Source: Onchidella celtica
Taxonomy: Eukaryota; Mollusca; Gastropoda; Systellommatophora; Onchidiidae
Assembly: GCA_963931925.1 (NCBI GenBank)
Contig: OZ007569.1
Coordinates: 18,706,482-18,770,481 of the forward strand
DNA: 64,000 nt
Direction: 5' to 3'
The translations under genes and the position numbers were made by a program. Every line of letters starts with the position of its first letter. The first letter of the stretch is position 1. The notes beneath the pieces are model-generated. The model saw only the letters and a program-made list of their open reading frames with translations, searched no databases and was not told where the DNA came from. This document shows, in pieces, positions 1 to 10,757 of the stretch.

Positions 1-1
1 T

Positions 2-1741
2 GAGCCATCTGAAAATTTCTCAACTTATGTGAATCGGCTGAAACATTACTTAGATCGCTGGATCGAGCTCGCGAACGTGACTACCGGAAATTATCTTCAA
101 CTTTATGATTTGGTCTTAAAAGACCAAATCTATACAGCATGTCATTCCGATTTGGTTGCCCACCTTAAAGAGAGGGCACCGACATCCTCTGAAGAAATCA
201 CATCGTGCGCGGAACGTTATGCGTCCGCCCACCCAAATCGTCCTTTGGCAAAGCCTTCAACTATAGCACCGTGTTATGCCAACGTGGGCAAAGGAGCGCC
301 AACCGGACACGATCGTTCAAGGCCGACTCGTCGTCAGGCCCCAAATCCGCGCTCTCAATCAGAGCCGCCTTTTTTTAGACAGAGAGATTTTCCGAATCGA
401 GGTAATGTATCCCCGCGTCGAGGATACCAGAGCTATTCTTTTTACGAGCCTCGCCCATATTATCGTGGCAACTATCCAGGCCAACAATATAACCGGCCTC
501 AGGGACCGCCGCGACGAGTGCATTTTGATAATAATCATGATTATGATAAGCCGCAGAGTCTTCCCTATCGTGGAAACGATCCTAATCGTACTATGTGTTT
601 TAGGTGTAATAGGGTAGGCCACATACAGAGATTTTGTAACGTGAAAATGGAATCAGCAAATGCCTGCTCGGTTAAATCTACACCTTATGAGACTGACGGT
701 CATAATAAATCTTCATCGCAATCAAAGACTATTCCAGTCATGTCCGCCCTACATGAACTGGGTGAATTAACATTTTACCAGGGCCGCGTGAACGCTATTC
801 GCGCTTCTGTTTTACGTGACTCCGGATGCACGACTATCGGCGTTCGACAGTCACTAGTCCGTCCAACACAATTTTTGGACAAAGATGTAACTTGTATTAC
901 TTTTGGCGGATCTGTAGAGCGATTCCGTCTTGCAGAAGTTTATATTGATACACCTTTTCTCACAGGTATTGTTACTGCATGTGTACTGCCTAATCCGGTA
1001 GCTGATATAATCATAGGGAATGTACCTCAAGTAAATAAGTTTCCTATCGGTAACTTGGAAATTTGGACTGAGGAGGAGAGTGTTGCTTGTGCGACAACAC
1101 GCCTACAATCGAGTCGACGAGCAGACAGTCCATTGACTAATCCTACTATTGAAGTGAACATAACGTCTAGTGCATTTCATGATGAGCAACATTCAGATCC
1201 CACATTAAAACATTTGTTTCCTAAGGTTGATCCTACCGCGCCGGATACCTCTAAGTTTCTTATTAAAGATGACTTATTATATCGTAATTTTCGGAGTAAG
1301 CGAGAGACCGTTATGCAGCTTGTAGTACCGAGATCTTTTCGTCGCGACATTATTCGTCTCGCGCATGACACTTCCTTGGCGGGTCACCAAGGAAAGGCCA
1401 GAACTAAGTCTCGAATACTATCGCAATTTTTTTGGCCCAGTATTTACGCAGATGTAAACCGGTTCGTATCAACATGTGACGTATGTCAGAGACGTACTCC
1501 TAAAGGAAGAGCATCCCGGGCTCCTCTGCAGGAGATGCCTATGGTCTCCAGACCATTTGAGCGCGTTGCCGTAGATATAGTTGGACCCCTACACAAGTCA
1601 GACAGGGGACATCGTTTTATACTTTCTGTCATTGACTACGCAACCCGTTGGCCAGAGGCCATTCCGCTAAAAGACATTTCAGCTGATCATGTCGCTGAGG
1701 CCCTTATTACTATTTTTTTCCCGTCTTGGGTTTCCGGTTGA
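2..1741 (+). pseudogene. Retrotransposon gag (partial), protease and integrase N-terminal part
   Basis: The frame is open from the window edge, so the true start is upstream. The N-terminal part is capsid-like and precedes an Arg/Pro/Tyr-rich stretch and a CX2CX4HX4C-type knuckle (CFRCNRVGHIQRFC). A protease-like segment follows with DSGC. Then comes the integrase zinc domain (H...H...CDVC, about 1363-1480) and the first catalytic Asp in VAVDIVGPL. The frame ends in a premature TGA at 1739-1741, just after a T7 run at about 1713-1719. The integrase continues in the next frame, so this is a broken or frameshifted polyprotein rather than a separate protein. Confidence 0.8.
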
Positions 1742-2813
1742 AATTTTATCGGACAGAGGTCCACAGTTTACCTCTGAGCTTTTTAAGAAAGTCTTGGAAT
1801 TGGTCGGGATTAAACAAAGATTGACATCTCCATACCACCCACAGTCTAATGGCTGCTGTGAACGGTGGAATGCTACCATGAAAAGTATGCTTGCGCGAGT
1901 TTCGGCCGACAAGCCGAGTGATTGGAATCGACAACTCCCCGCTATTCTTTTTGCATACCGAGAACTGCCGAACGCATCGACGGGTTTTTCCCCCTTCGAA
2001 TTATTGTATGGTCGTAAGCCGCGTGGTCCAATGGCCATACTCCATGATTTATTCGCCGGATCAGACACCGACGACAATGATACGCGGTCTGCATATCAAT
2101 ACGTTGTAGACTTGCGCCATCGAATTCTTAACGCATGTCAGCTCGCACAGAAATCTTCAGCTGCGCATGCTAGTCTTTATAAACTATATCGTGATCAAGG
2201 TAGCCGATTGCGAACCTTGGCCGTCGGAGACCAAACTCTTGTTCTCCTTCCGGAGACGAAAAATAAACTCCTTCTTACATGGAAGGGACCTTTTAAAGTT
2301 CTAAAGAGACTTTCTCGAGTAAATTATCTTATCAAGATTCGGGGACAGGACAAAGTCTTCCATATAAATATGTTAAAGCAGTACCTGTCCGACGATGATA
2401 ATCGACAGAATAATCGCCGAAATGTGGTTGCTCAGGCCAATGCGGCCTTGGTTTCAGTTGACGATGATGATCCTATTAAGATAGAGAATTCAATCCCCGC
2501 ACTTCGATCTTCTGAAAACACTTCGGATGTAAATATAAATCCAGATTTATCTGAATCGCAAAGACAAGATATAAGAGATTTGCTTAACGAGTTTACTACA
2601 GTCTTTACTGATCTACCAGGTAATACTTCTTTGGTACAGCATGTTATAAGATTAAAGACGGATATACCCGTCTTTGTTAAACCATACCGGCGTCCGCTGC
2701 ACGCACAGGAGACTATAATAACCGAGGTACGTAACATGTTTCACCTAGGAGTGATAGAGCGATCGACGAGCCCATATAACTCACCCATCGTCTTAGTGAA
2801 AAAAAAAAGATGA
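1690..2813 (+). pseudogene. Retrotransposon integrase C-terminal part and start of reverse transcriptase
   Basis: This continues the integrase in the +1 frame. It has the second catalytic Asp in SDRGPQFTS, the Glu in QSNGCCERWN, and a chromatin-side C-terminal module with WKGPFKVLKR. After an acidic linker it enters the RT N-terminus (VKPYRRPL ... GVIERSTSPYNSPIVLV). The frame ends at a TGA immediately after a run of ten A at 2799-2808, and the RT continues one frame over. Integrase and RT sit in one frame, with integrase first, which is direct evidence of the GMR1-like order. Confidence 0.8.
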
Positions 2814-3921
2814 TACCGTGCGTTTTTGTATTGACTATCGTAAACTTAATGAGGTTACGATATATGACGCTGAACCGATTCCCAACCAGGAGAATCTTTT
2901 TGCTCAGTTAGCGAGGGCAACGATTTTTTCGAAAATTGACCTTTCCAAAGGCTATTGGCAAATTCCGCTTGATGAGAATAGCAAGCAATATACCGCTTTT
3001 CAGACTCCGTTGGGTCTTATGCAGTGGCGCTATATGCCTTTCGGGTTAGTTACAGCCCCTGCCACTTTCGCCCGTATGATGACAATATTGCTCCAGGGTA
3101 TGAATTCCGTATTGTCGTATTTTGACGACATTTGTATTTATGAAACCAATTGGTCGGGCCACATCGCAGCCCTACGACAAGTTTTTATTGCTCTTCGTCG
3201 AGCTGGCCTTACGGCGAAACCCAGTAAGGTGTTTTTAGGATATAATAAAATTAATTTTCTGGGCCATACAATTGCTCACGGCGTTCAGACTCCTGATGAC
3301 AAGAAGATAACTACCATCTTAAAGCTCCAACCCCCTCGAACTAAGAAAGAAGTTCGTAGTTTATTGGGCTTTCTTAACTATTATAGGAAATTCATTCCAA
3401 ATTTTTCTTCGCTTACAGCTCCGTTGTCGGACCTCACAAGAAAGAATTTTCCTAATAAAGTGAAATGGACAACCGAATGTGCTGATACACTTCGTACCGT
3501 TCAACAACTGTTTTCCACTTCCCCCATTCTCATACTGCCAGATATAAACCAAATATTTATTGTCCGCACTGATGCGTCGGACAAGGGATTGGGAGCTGTG
3601 TTATTACAGGAACGAGACGATACCTTGCGGCCATGTCTATACGCCAGCCGCAAGTTGCTAGATAGGGAATGCCGCTATGCAATTATCGAGCGAGAGTGCC
3701 TCGCTATCATTTTTGCTATAAACGCATTTTCGCGATATCTACTCATGTCCGAGTTTATAATTGAAACGGACCATCGTCCGTTGTTATTCTTGAAGGCTAA
3801 CAGGGCTAAAAATGCTCGATTAACGAGGTGGAGTCTTGCACTCCAGGAATACCGGTTTGTTATCCGGGCTATCCCTGGCGGTGACAATTCCCAAGCTGAT
3901 ATTTTGTCACGTCTCATTTAA
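2809..3921 (+). pseudogene. Retrotransposon reverse transcriptase and RNase H
   Basis: The RT palm motifs are clear: RFCIDYRKLNEVT, FSKIDLSKGYWQI, YMPFGLVTAPATF and the catalytic YFDD (FDD in place of the more usual VDD). The thumb and connection follow (FLGHTI, GFLNYYRKFIPNFS). RNase H follows with TDASDKGLGAVL, RECLAI and TDHRPL. The stop is TAA at 3919-3921. No integrase or chromodomain follows the RNase H, which confirms that integrase is not in its usual Ty3 position. This third block is otherwise uninterrupted, so the element looks young. Confidence 0.85.
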
Positions 3922-5878
3922 TTTCCTATTAAAGAGTGTTGTGTCTTGTATTGGGGTTGGATAGTGCTTGTCCCCCTCAATTCTAGACGGTGGATGGATT
4001 CACATTTATCTTGTTCATTACTTTATGAACCAGTTTTACAATCCTTTTTTGTGAATATCCTCTTTCCACCAGCGTCATTCCTGACTGTGACCTGAACTTC
4101 TGGCAAACCTGACGCCCTTGTCAGCGGGTCAATGAGATGGAGACATGGCAAACCAAGCTACCAGAGCTACTGCTGCCATTGGATACCACAGTATTTTAAT
4201 TAACAATATATTGTGTGTGAATGTGTATATAAGCAGCAATTATGTGTGCTGACTAGATAATTATGAGCCTATTCCTTCAGTAAGGCTTCATTATTTGATA
4301 ATAGTTATACTTTAATCCAGCAGTATACAGTGATATACTCATTATTATTATAGATGTTCCTGAGAAGTTTAATTGTGTGCAGTAAGAATGTTTAGATAGA
4401 CTAGATTCTATAGAACGTGGCATCAATAATTGTATGCTTTTTGTCCATCCAATACGCACGTTCTTAGTTAGATTTTTCTTCTCAAGCTTAAAGCTCATTT
4501 TTCTACAGTACTACTTAAGCCCCTACCACAATAACTTTGGGATTTCTTGGATCCTATCGTGTAAATTTTATTTAAAATTTTCACTGGGGTGGGGGATATG
4601 TCAGGGTTAGGACTAGAATTGCCGTGCTGGGTCACGGTTTGTTTGTTTCAGGGTCGCGTTGATTTTAGCCAGTGCAAATGTCCTTGAACTGTTCCCGTGG
4701 ACAGTTTGTTTTTGTAACGCTTTTTCTTAGAGATGGAAAGAAAGTGGGGCAGTGACGGTGCAATTTTCGACCCCGTGATTTTGATAAACTTTAACAGGGG
4801 TGAGAAAAGGGAGGGAGTAAATTCGTACATAAAACGTAGAGGGTTTGGAGACTTTAGCAAGGGTTTTGATATGTTAAATCGACCTTGTCTGTTACTATTA
4901 ATAGAATCTATTAATACTACGAGCTGAGCTCGAAATGGATGCACCAATCAAATTTGGGCAGTTGGCTGGGGAATTGCATATGGCCGAGCGGTATATAACC
5001 AGAGCCATTACTATGTTTGATCACTCCATGCAGAATTATTATCCATCTGTGAAGGCAGTCGGCTGGATTCGGCCTGAGAGAATCAGAAGACTGTTAACGA
5101 CATGTCTATGTCCTTGATAGACATTGGAATGAGACCATACGCTATTACGGAAGTATCTACTGCTATTATCTCCAGCTCCCTGATCTCGTATCAGGGAACA
5201 ATCGTAAGTTTCTGCCTACGGATTCGACGATGAACGTGAATTTGACCTTAATTGTCCAGTAGAAGTGCTACCGAAGAATGCAAGACTACAATGTATTTTA
5301 CATGCAACTAGATCTAGCATGAGTGTCTGGTATACACATTTGTAAATTGAAATTGATGTGTCTGGATGAGGCTGGGGATTGCCAGCCCATCCTAGAGTAG
5401 ATCTAGATCTAATGTAACTACGTCAGTTGTGTTGACGAGTTATATCCTTGTTAAGCAGTAGGCACAAATAACTGAGTTAACATTGTCGTCTGAGACATTA
5501 AGATATTATTTATTAGATAGTAGGTAGGCTATATCTGCAAGATAGATAAGTAATAATTAAATTGTGAATGAGTCAGAATGATATAATCTTTTAAGAACCT
5601 AGAGGAGACTTCTAGTGATATATTATTGTGTTTTCATTTGATGCTGCTGATGTTGTCCTTTTAGAATGTAAAAGCTAGACGAAATTTGTTAGGGAATTTA
5701 AAGTAATAAATTTGTGGCCCTGCAAGGTCCTTGATAAAACTTACTCGAATTGTTATTAGTGTATGTGGCATGGTATGGAAGAGTAATTAATAAAAACCTC
5801 TCGATAGTTTAAAATGCAGTCGTAACCATAATTATATAATAACACATCCCCGTAACACTCGAGGGCACACCCGTAACA
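3922..5878 (+). repeat. 3' non-coding region and candidate 3' LTR of the gypsy element
   Basis: There is no coding signal here. Two LTR starts are possible: TGTTGTGTC at 3937 after a short purine run, or TGTCAGGG at 4599 right after a strong polypurine tract (GGGGTGGGGGATA). TATATAA lies at 4992-4998 and AATAAA at 5705-5710 and 5789-5794, which would fit U3-R-U5 for the 4599 start. The likely end is CCCGTAACA at 5870-5878. The 5' LTR is not in the window, so the boundaries cannot be confirmed here. The small ORF at 4935-5117 is not credible as a gene. Confidence 0.4.
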
Positions 5879-5899
5879 TGCAGTATCGTCTGTTCTTAC

Positions 5900-6017
5900 C
5901 TGCAATATTTTGTTCCATCTGTTCTTTTGTCGATCTCAGCAAATGGTGAGTTAAGGCACGTGAGTTTTTCAGCGCAGCTACCTCAGATCTCAAGTCTGAG
6001 ATATCTTTGCGCATGTT
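5900..6017 (-). CDS. Coiled-coil gene, exon 3
   Basis: Acceptor TTTTTATAG and donor GCAG|GTAAGA bound 118 nt. The frame is open in phase 0 and encodes a Leu/Arg/Glu-rich helix (DLRSEVAALKNSRALTHHLL). Exit is phase 1. Confidence 0.6.
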
Positions 6018-9000
6018 CTATAAAAAGAAAAAATAGTAACTTGTTTTTAAAAGAGGGACATGTAGTGCCTTTGGTTACGTCACATCAGTAAAGTCAGCAT
6101 CCTGGCGTCAATAAAAGTATCAATTCAAATAACGGAAGGATTCTTTTATGTGCTTACCCACTTTGAGATGTCCCCGTAGTGTAAACTACGAGAGGGATTT
6201 TTATGATTCATGTTTCCTGGATTAAAAGTTATTCACGAAATTGTGCGGGAACCTTTGAAGCATCGGTGAGGATTGATATGGTGATACAGACACCTGTTTT
6301 AACACTTCGTTCAAGGAAAAATTAATATATATAATATAAATATTTGTAAAGCAGAACAAAAACATCTGTAAACAAAATATCGCTTATGCAATTTTTTTTA
6401 ATAGTTTCCACAGTTTTGTGGCTGGAACTCTATCATGGCCTATATAAATTCATTCAAAACCGTAAAAATATACCTTTTACTGGTTGCGTGGCCAATGAAA
6501 GGAAGAAAGAAAGAAAGAGGATGGTCACTTGTCCATTGCTCACCTTTGTGTCGATGTTTCTTTGTTCCAGTGCAATGAGACGAGACTGGAGTTGTTCTAG
6601 CCAGGAAGACGCAGGTTTCTTCACTGGTGCAGGATCTAAATACCATTCTATTTATTTATTTATTTTTTGTTTATGAAACACTTAAGCCGTGTGGTACGTA
6701 GAAAAAAAAAACAGATGAGTGAAAAGCTGCAAATGCTGAAGACTGATGTGTTTCAAAACAAAAATGCTAGAGCATTATACGATGGTGAAAAACAAAATCA
6801 AACTATGCAGGTATTCCCTTAAGCAGTCCTCTCTGTAACAACGATTATAATATTTATTATCCCTAGTAACTGCATATACATGCATCTTCGTAAATGTATG
6901 TGTCCGCTGTTGTACGGTGCGTTGGTAAATGTTGTGTAAAGCTGGGTTTTCATGTGTACGGAAGTGGAAACGTCAAAAACCCTTCAAGTAGCGAAATGGA
7001 AAGAAAGTTTTCATATGCACGGACAGCTGCTTTTTGATGGATTTTTGACGTTTCACTTGCCATTTCCGTACACATGAAAATACAGCTTTAGTCAAATAAT
7101 TTCTGTGGCCTTTTGACACTGTCAGTTGTTTGTTTTGTTTTTGTTTTTTTTGTCAGTGTCAGGAATCTTTTATGTCAAACCGGACCATCTGGAACTATTT
7201 CTGTGGCTGTATGAGATAGTAAAGGGATGTTCAAGTACGGGAATTATGACCATTGTTTCATGGCACTAAACTCCCTAAATCTGGGATTTCGTGTGTACGA
7301 AAACGGAAACGTCAAATACCAAATACGGTTGTGAAATAGAACTAATATTTTCATTTGTATGAGAACGCCGTTTCCGTACACATGGAAACACTCTTTCTTT
7401 TTTACTACTTGGTGGATTTTTGCCCTTTTTCGTTTCCGTACACACGAGAATCCAGCTTTACTCACTTAATGAAGCCTTTAAACTGACGGCGAACAAATAT
7501 TTTCTTTCGTGATACCAGTGTTGAGGTCTTTGTTTTCGGGGGATCTCTGCTCATGGCATTTGTTCCTCTCCTTTTGTTGTTGTTTTCATTTTATTTTCCT
7601 TCTTTCCTTATACCACCTCCCCCTCCGCCCCCCCTTTTCCTTAAAAACATCCCTTCCCCTCCACCCCCTCTAAAACCAACACCCCAATTTTTTTGCGATT
7701 TTCAGCTTATTGGTTCCCTCTTCCATTCTCTTGCCCCCTCCCCCTTCCCACCCAAAACGCCGTTCTTTGATCTACACAAGACCCTGTTTCTGCTATTAAA
7801 TTTTCGGTACGAAACAATAGAGACTTAATTCCATCTGGTAAAACATCAATATAAGACATTATATCAAGCATCCTGGCCAGATTCAGAAAGCGTTGCTAGA
7901 CCTAGCAAGCTGCAAACTCTTCTCTATAGAATGTTGTTACAAGTACGTACCTCCCCTAAGTTTGTTTGTTTGATTGTTGTTTTTGCGCTAGCGTAAGTAT
8001 TTTAAAGCCGTTTATGACTCCACAGCCAGAGAGCTCTTCCCGAAATGCTCCTAACAACAGCCTTAATTAATTATGATTAATTATTCATCAGATTTTCTTT
8101 TTTGTTTTTCACCTATTTTTGGGGGGTCGAAAGGGTAGGGGACGGGGTTAGGGATCCGATAAGATTTAGGATTGAGGATAGGGACGGGGTTAGGGATAGT
8201 ACGTATGCGTACGCGCCCTTAGTGCAAAACTCTTGGGGTGCGTACGTATTTATAACAAAAGCCCTTCTCTATACGTGATACATCGGGCTCAGCAGCCTGC
8301 CAGACCTCGCAAACGCTATTTGTTTATTATGCGGCCCTTTTCTTGTTCCAAATATTACCGGGTTTTTCTGCTTTCCTCAGTCCATGTATGGTATCATCTT
8401 TTTCTGTTGCAAGCATACAGTTTTCCTTGGCACTGTTGTACTTGTAGTATCTGCAGAATTCGTCATTTCATGAGTGAAATAGTTATAGTATAAAGTGAAA
8501 TAGTTATAGTATAAAGTGAAATGTTATAGTATAAAGTGAAATAGTTATAGTATAAAGTGAAATAGTTAGGCCTATAGTATAAAGTGAAATAGTTAGGCCT
8601 ATAGTATAAAGTGAAATAGTTATAGTATAAAGTGAAATAGAACAGACTGGAATAGTTTGAGAACAGAGTGAAGCAGTGGCAGAAAGAAGTGAAATAATTT
8701 TGAGTATAGAGTGACATTGTTTGAGTAAATTATACTGAAACTAGAAAACCCGTAGGGATAGCTGTTCTTTTAGAAGCACTTCCTTAATTGGAACGCTTTC
8801 TAAGTTATGAACAACTACCTCTCTTGTGATTTCGCACCGAAGGGAGTAGACAGTTTCTAATGATGTCGCCCTTACCTGCAATCAGCTTCTCATGACATTG
8901 CAAATGTCGCATTTACCCGCCGTTTCTAATGGTGTCGCAAATGTCGCGCTTTCCTGCAATCAGCTTCTCATGATACTGCAAATGTCGCACTTACCTGAAA

Positions 9001-9513
9001 TCCGCACGAATGTCGCACATATCTTCAATCAGTTTTTAATGATGTCGCACTTCCTGCAATCAGTTTCTTATGCTATAGCAAATGTTGCACTTACCTGCAA
9101 TCTGTACGAATGTCGCACATTATTGCAATCAGTTTCTAATGGTGTTGCAAATGTTGCCCCTACCTGCAATCAATTTCTCTCTCTTGTAAACACAGCGCAG
9201 AGCAATCTTCATTTGAGGTGCCAGGTCTGGTGACCATGGTCATGCCCTGAACCGAATCTGGGGATCGGATGTTTGTGTATAGACAGAAGAAGAAGAAGAG
9301 TGGAGTACATTAAATGTACTATGTATTGTGTATTTTATAATTATATTATAACACCTGTCTCCACAAAGTAGACCCGTAGCCCTTTACAAGAATATAGTAT
9401 TATCTCTCTCTCTCTCTCACACACACATACACGCACACACGCACACGCACACACACACACACACTCTTCTTTCTCTCACTCTTTTCTCCCCCCCCCCCTC
9501 TCTCTCTCCCTCC

Positions 9514-9588
<75 letters not shown>

Positions 9589-9945
9589 ACACACACTCAC
9601 TCCCTCACTCTCTCACAAGGTACTTCTGGGAGACATTATAGGTCAGTCAATAGATTGTAGGTATTTCCGACACAGGAGTGGTTTTAAATTAGCTCTATTT
9701 TGAAAAGGAGAAATAATAATCTCTCAATCTTTCTGTTCTGAAGGTGCAATTCAGAAATACTTTCCCTGGGAGCCAAATGCCTCCCTTTTGAGGGTCACTG
9801 ATCTAAATGAACTTGGTTTGTGCTCAGCAATTCTGGGATGAGAATCTGAGAAAGGCATTAGCATTACGGTCAATGTACCTGGCATGTCAAGACTGATAAC
9901 GAAGAGGACCAGACAGGCACGTAAAGCTCGTGTTTCCCAATGCAT
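5900..9945 (-). CDS. Probable secreted coiled-coil protein gene, 5' three exons (partial)
   Basis: Three minus-strand exons join in phase: 9945-9879, 6635-6544 and 6017-5900. Exon 1 encodes a signal-peptide-like start (MHWETR then ALRACLVLFVISL) and ends in phase 1. Exon 2 encodes a hydrophilic helix with WLEQLQSRLIALEQRN. Exon 3 continues the heptad-like pattern with DISDLRSEVAALKN and ends in phase 1 at a GTAAGA donor. Signal peptide, coiled coil and phase-1 exit are typical of invertebrate secreted lectin-like proteins that end in a C1q or fibrinogen domain, but no such domain is in the window. The next exon must lie beyond the gypsy element, which starts 21 bp into the intron. I do not recognise the family. 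Confidence 0.5.
6544..6635 (-). CDS. Coiled-coil gene, exon 2
   Basis: Acceptor TATTTAG and donor AAG|GTGAGC bound 92 nt. In the phase-1 frame it reads PAPVKKPASSWLEQLQSRLI and onward, an amphipathic helix. It exits in phase 0. Confidence 0.55.
6937..7090. mobile_element. Short hairpin MITE, copy A
   Basis: The ends are inverted: TAAAGCTGGGTTTTCATGTG on the left and CACATGAAAATACAGCTTTA on the right. GTCAAAAA-type subterminal sequence is present on both sides. The 154 bp unit could fold almost end to end. It has no coding capacity. Confidence 0.7.
7276..7460. mobile_element. Short hairpin MITE, copy B
   Basis: A relative of copy A: left end TAAATCTGGGATTTCGTGTG, right end CACACGAGAATCCAGCTTTA. 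It carries an extra internal copy of the TTTCCGTACACATG motif. It lies 185 bp downstream of copy A in the same intron. Confidence 0.65.
7553..7800 (+). repeat. Pyrimidine-rich low-complexity tract
   Basis: A C/T-rich stretch whose translations are only Pro/Phe/Leu runs. Nothing else is seen in it. Confidence 0.6.
7934..8258. mobile_element. MITE with TACGTAC terminal inverted repeats, copy 1
   Basis: The left end TTGTTACAAGTACGTACC mirrors the right end, which contains GTACGTATTTATAACAA. The interior shares the GGGACGGGGTTAGGGAT-like stretch and the GAGCTCTTCCCGAAATGCTC-like stretch with a copy in SRF intron 4 at 46001-46296, which is in the opposite orientation. It has no ORF. Confidence 0.7.
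8474..8642. repeat. Minisatellite, about 21-27 bp unit
   Basis: About eight tandem units of GTGAAATAGTTATAGTATAAA. Two units carry a GGCCTA expansion to 27 bp. Degenerate GTGAAATA-like units trail off to about 8715. Confidence 0.9.
8851..9180. repeat. Degenerate tandem repeat built on GCAAATGTCGCAC
   Basis: Recurring blocks of ATGTCGCAC, TTACCTGCAATCAG and TTTCTAATGATGTCGC alternate at irregular spacing of roughly 35-60 bp. An apparent open frame on the + strand here follows the repeat and is not a gene. Confidence 0.75.
9402..9616. repeat. Compound CT/CA microsatellite
   Basis: Long (CT)n with (CA)n and C-run interruptions. The Arg-Glu repeat frame on the minus strand is an artefact of this tract. 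Confidence 0.95.
9879..9945 (-). CDS. Coiled-coil gene, candidate exon 1 (signal peptide)
   Basis: The ATG is at 9945-9943. It encodes 22 residues with a hydrophobic core and ends AG|GTACAT in phase 1, matching the phase needed by the exon at 6635. A longer acidic frame also crosses this stretch but cannot join that exon, so this exon is the least certain of the three. Confidence 0.35.
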
Positions 9946-10757
9946 TCGATCGTAGGTTCCAGGATTTCGTCATTTAATGTGTCCTGATTATCGTCATCCT
10001 GGCCGACGCTGTCGTCGGCGTTCTCTTCGTCCCCAAATTCACGACTGCTGTTTTTCCACAATCACGGGAAACAGTGAAACTAGAGGGAGAAGACATATTT
10101 TGATACCGTTGGCATTAATTGCTGTTGCTGTCTTATGGATAAAACACGACCTTAGTTCTTGCTTGTTCCAACTCCAGGGTTTGCACAAATGAGAAATTCG
10201 ACGTTAAACGTTTGTGGTTTTGGTTATTACGATGAGGAGTTAGAATAAATCTGAACTGTGGAACAGCTTGATAAGTGCCACAACTTAAACTAGTGGCAAG
10301 GTGTGCATTTGTTATACCGCTACTAAAAGATCTCCAGTTTTTATCTAGATCTAGAGGTCTACATCTGCATGTATCAAGAAAATTTGACCAAATAATATTG
10401 ACTTCTTCGTAACTTTCACAAGTTCTAAATAGTTCTAATTGAAAACTTGGAGTTTTTTTGTGTTGTTGTTGTGTTTTTTTTCAAACGATATACACAGCAC
10501 CTGTCCTTTAGCCTATATTATATAAAGGATTTTATCTTTGACTATAAACTTTGACATTCATACATAGCCTTAGACGAAAGAACAATAACAAGGAAAATGT
10601 TCTTGCGCCGTTGGAACACTGCGGATGCAGAACTTTCAGAAAGTTCGAAAAGAATAACTTTTCCTTATGTTCAGTTCCCATGAAAGTCCTTCTCATGTCT
10701 CATCGACAGTGGTAATCCCAGTGATTGCATGAAGAATTTACTTCGTGGTAATCTCAC

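Larger units (their letters stand above)
1..5878 (+). mobile_element. Ty3/gypsy LTR retrotransposon, GMR1-type pol order (5' end outside window)
   Basis: Coding remains run from gag through RNase H. Seen in order: a gag CCHC knuckle (about 595-636), an aspartic protease DSG motif, integrase HHCC zinc finger and DDE core, an integrase C-terminal GPY/F-like segment, then reverse transcriptase and RNase H. The RT and RNase H resemble Ty3/gypsy, but integrase lies upstream of RT, the order known for the GMR1 group. The gag frame is open from base 2, so the 5' LTR and gag start are upstream of the window. The right end at 5878 is a guess from a CCCGTAACA terminus and lies 21 bp beyond the splice donor of a minus-strand exon. 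Two single-base frameshifts break pol. Confidence 0.85.

Noticed and set aside
4935-5117. 60-codon ORF beginning MDAPIKFGQL
   Set aside because: It lies inside the candidate LTR with no recognisable domain. Chance frame.
7553-7828. Plus-strand Pro/Phe-rich frame
   Set aside because: Low-complexity pyrimidine tract with no domain or splice support.
8474-8715. Possible CRISPR-like array
   Set aside because: Units are contiguous without unique spacers, in an animal genome. It is a minisatellite.
9400-9600. Long Arg-Glu repeat protein frame
   Set aside because: Translation of a CT microsatellite.
9870-10061. Acidic minus-strand frame (GDEENADDSVGQDDDNQD)
   Set aside because: No convincing acceptor. 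Its phase cannot join the exon at 6635, whereas the overlapping signal-peptide frame can.
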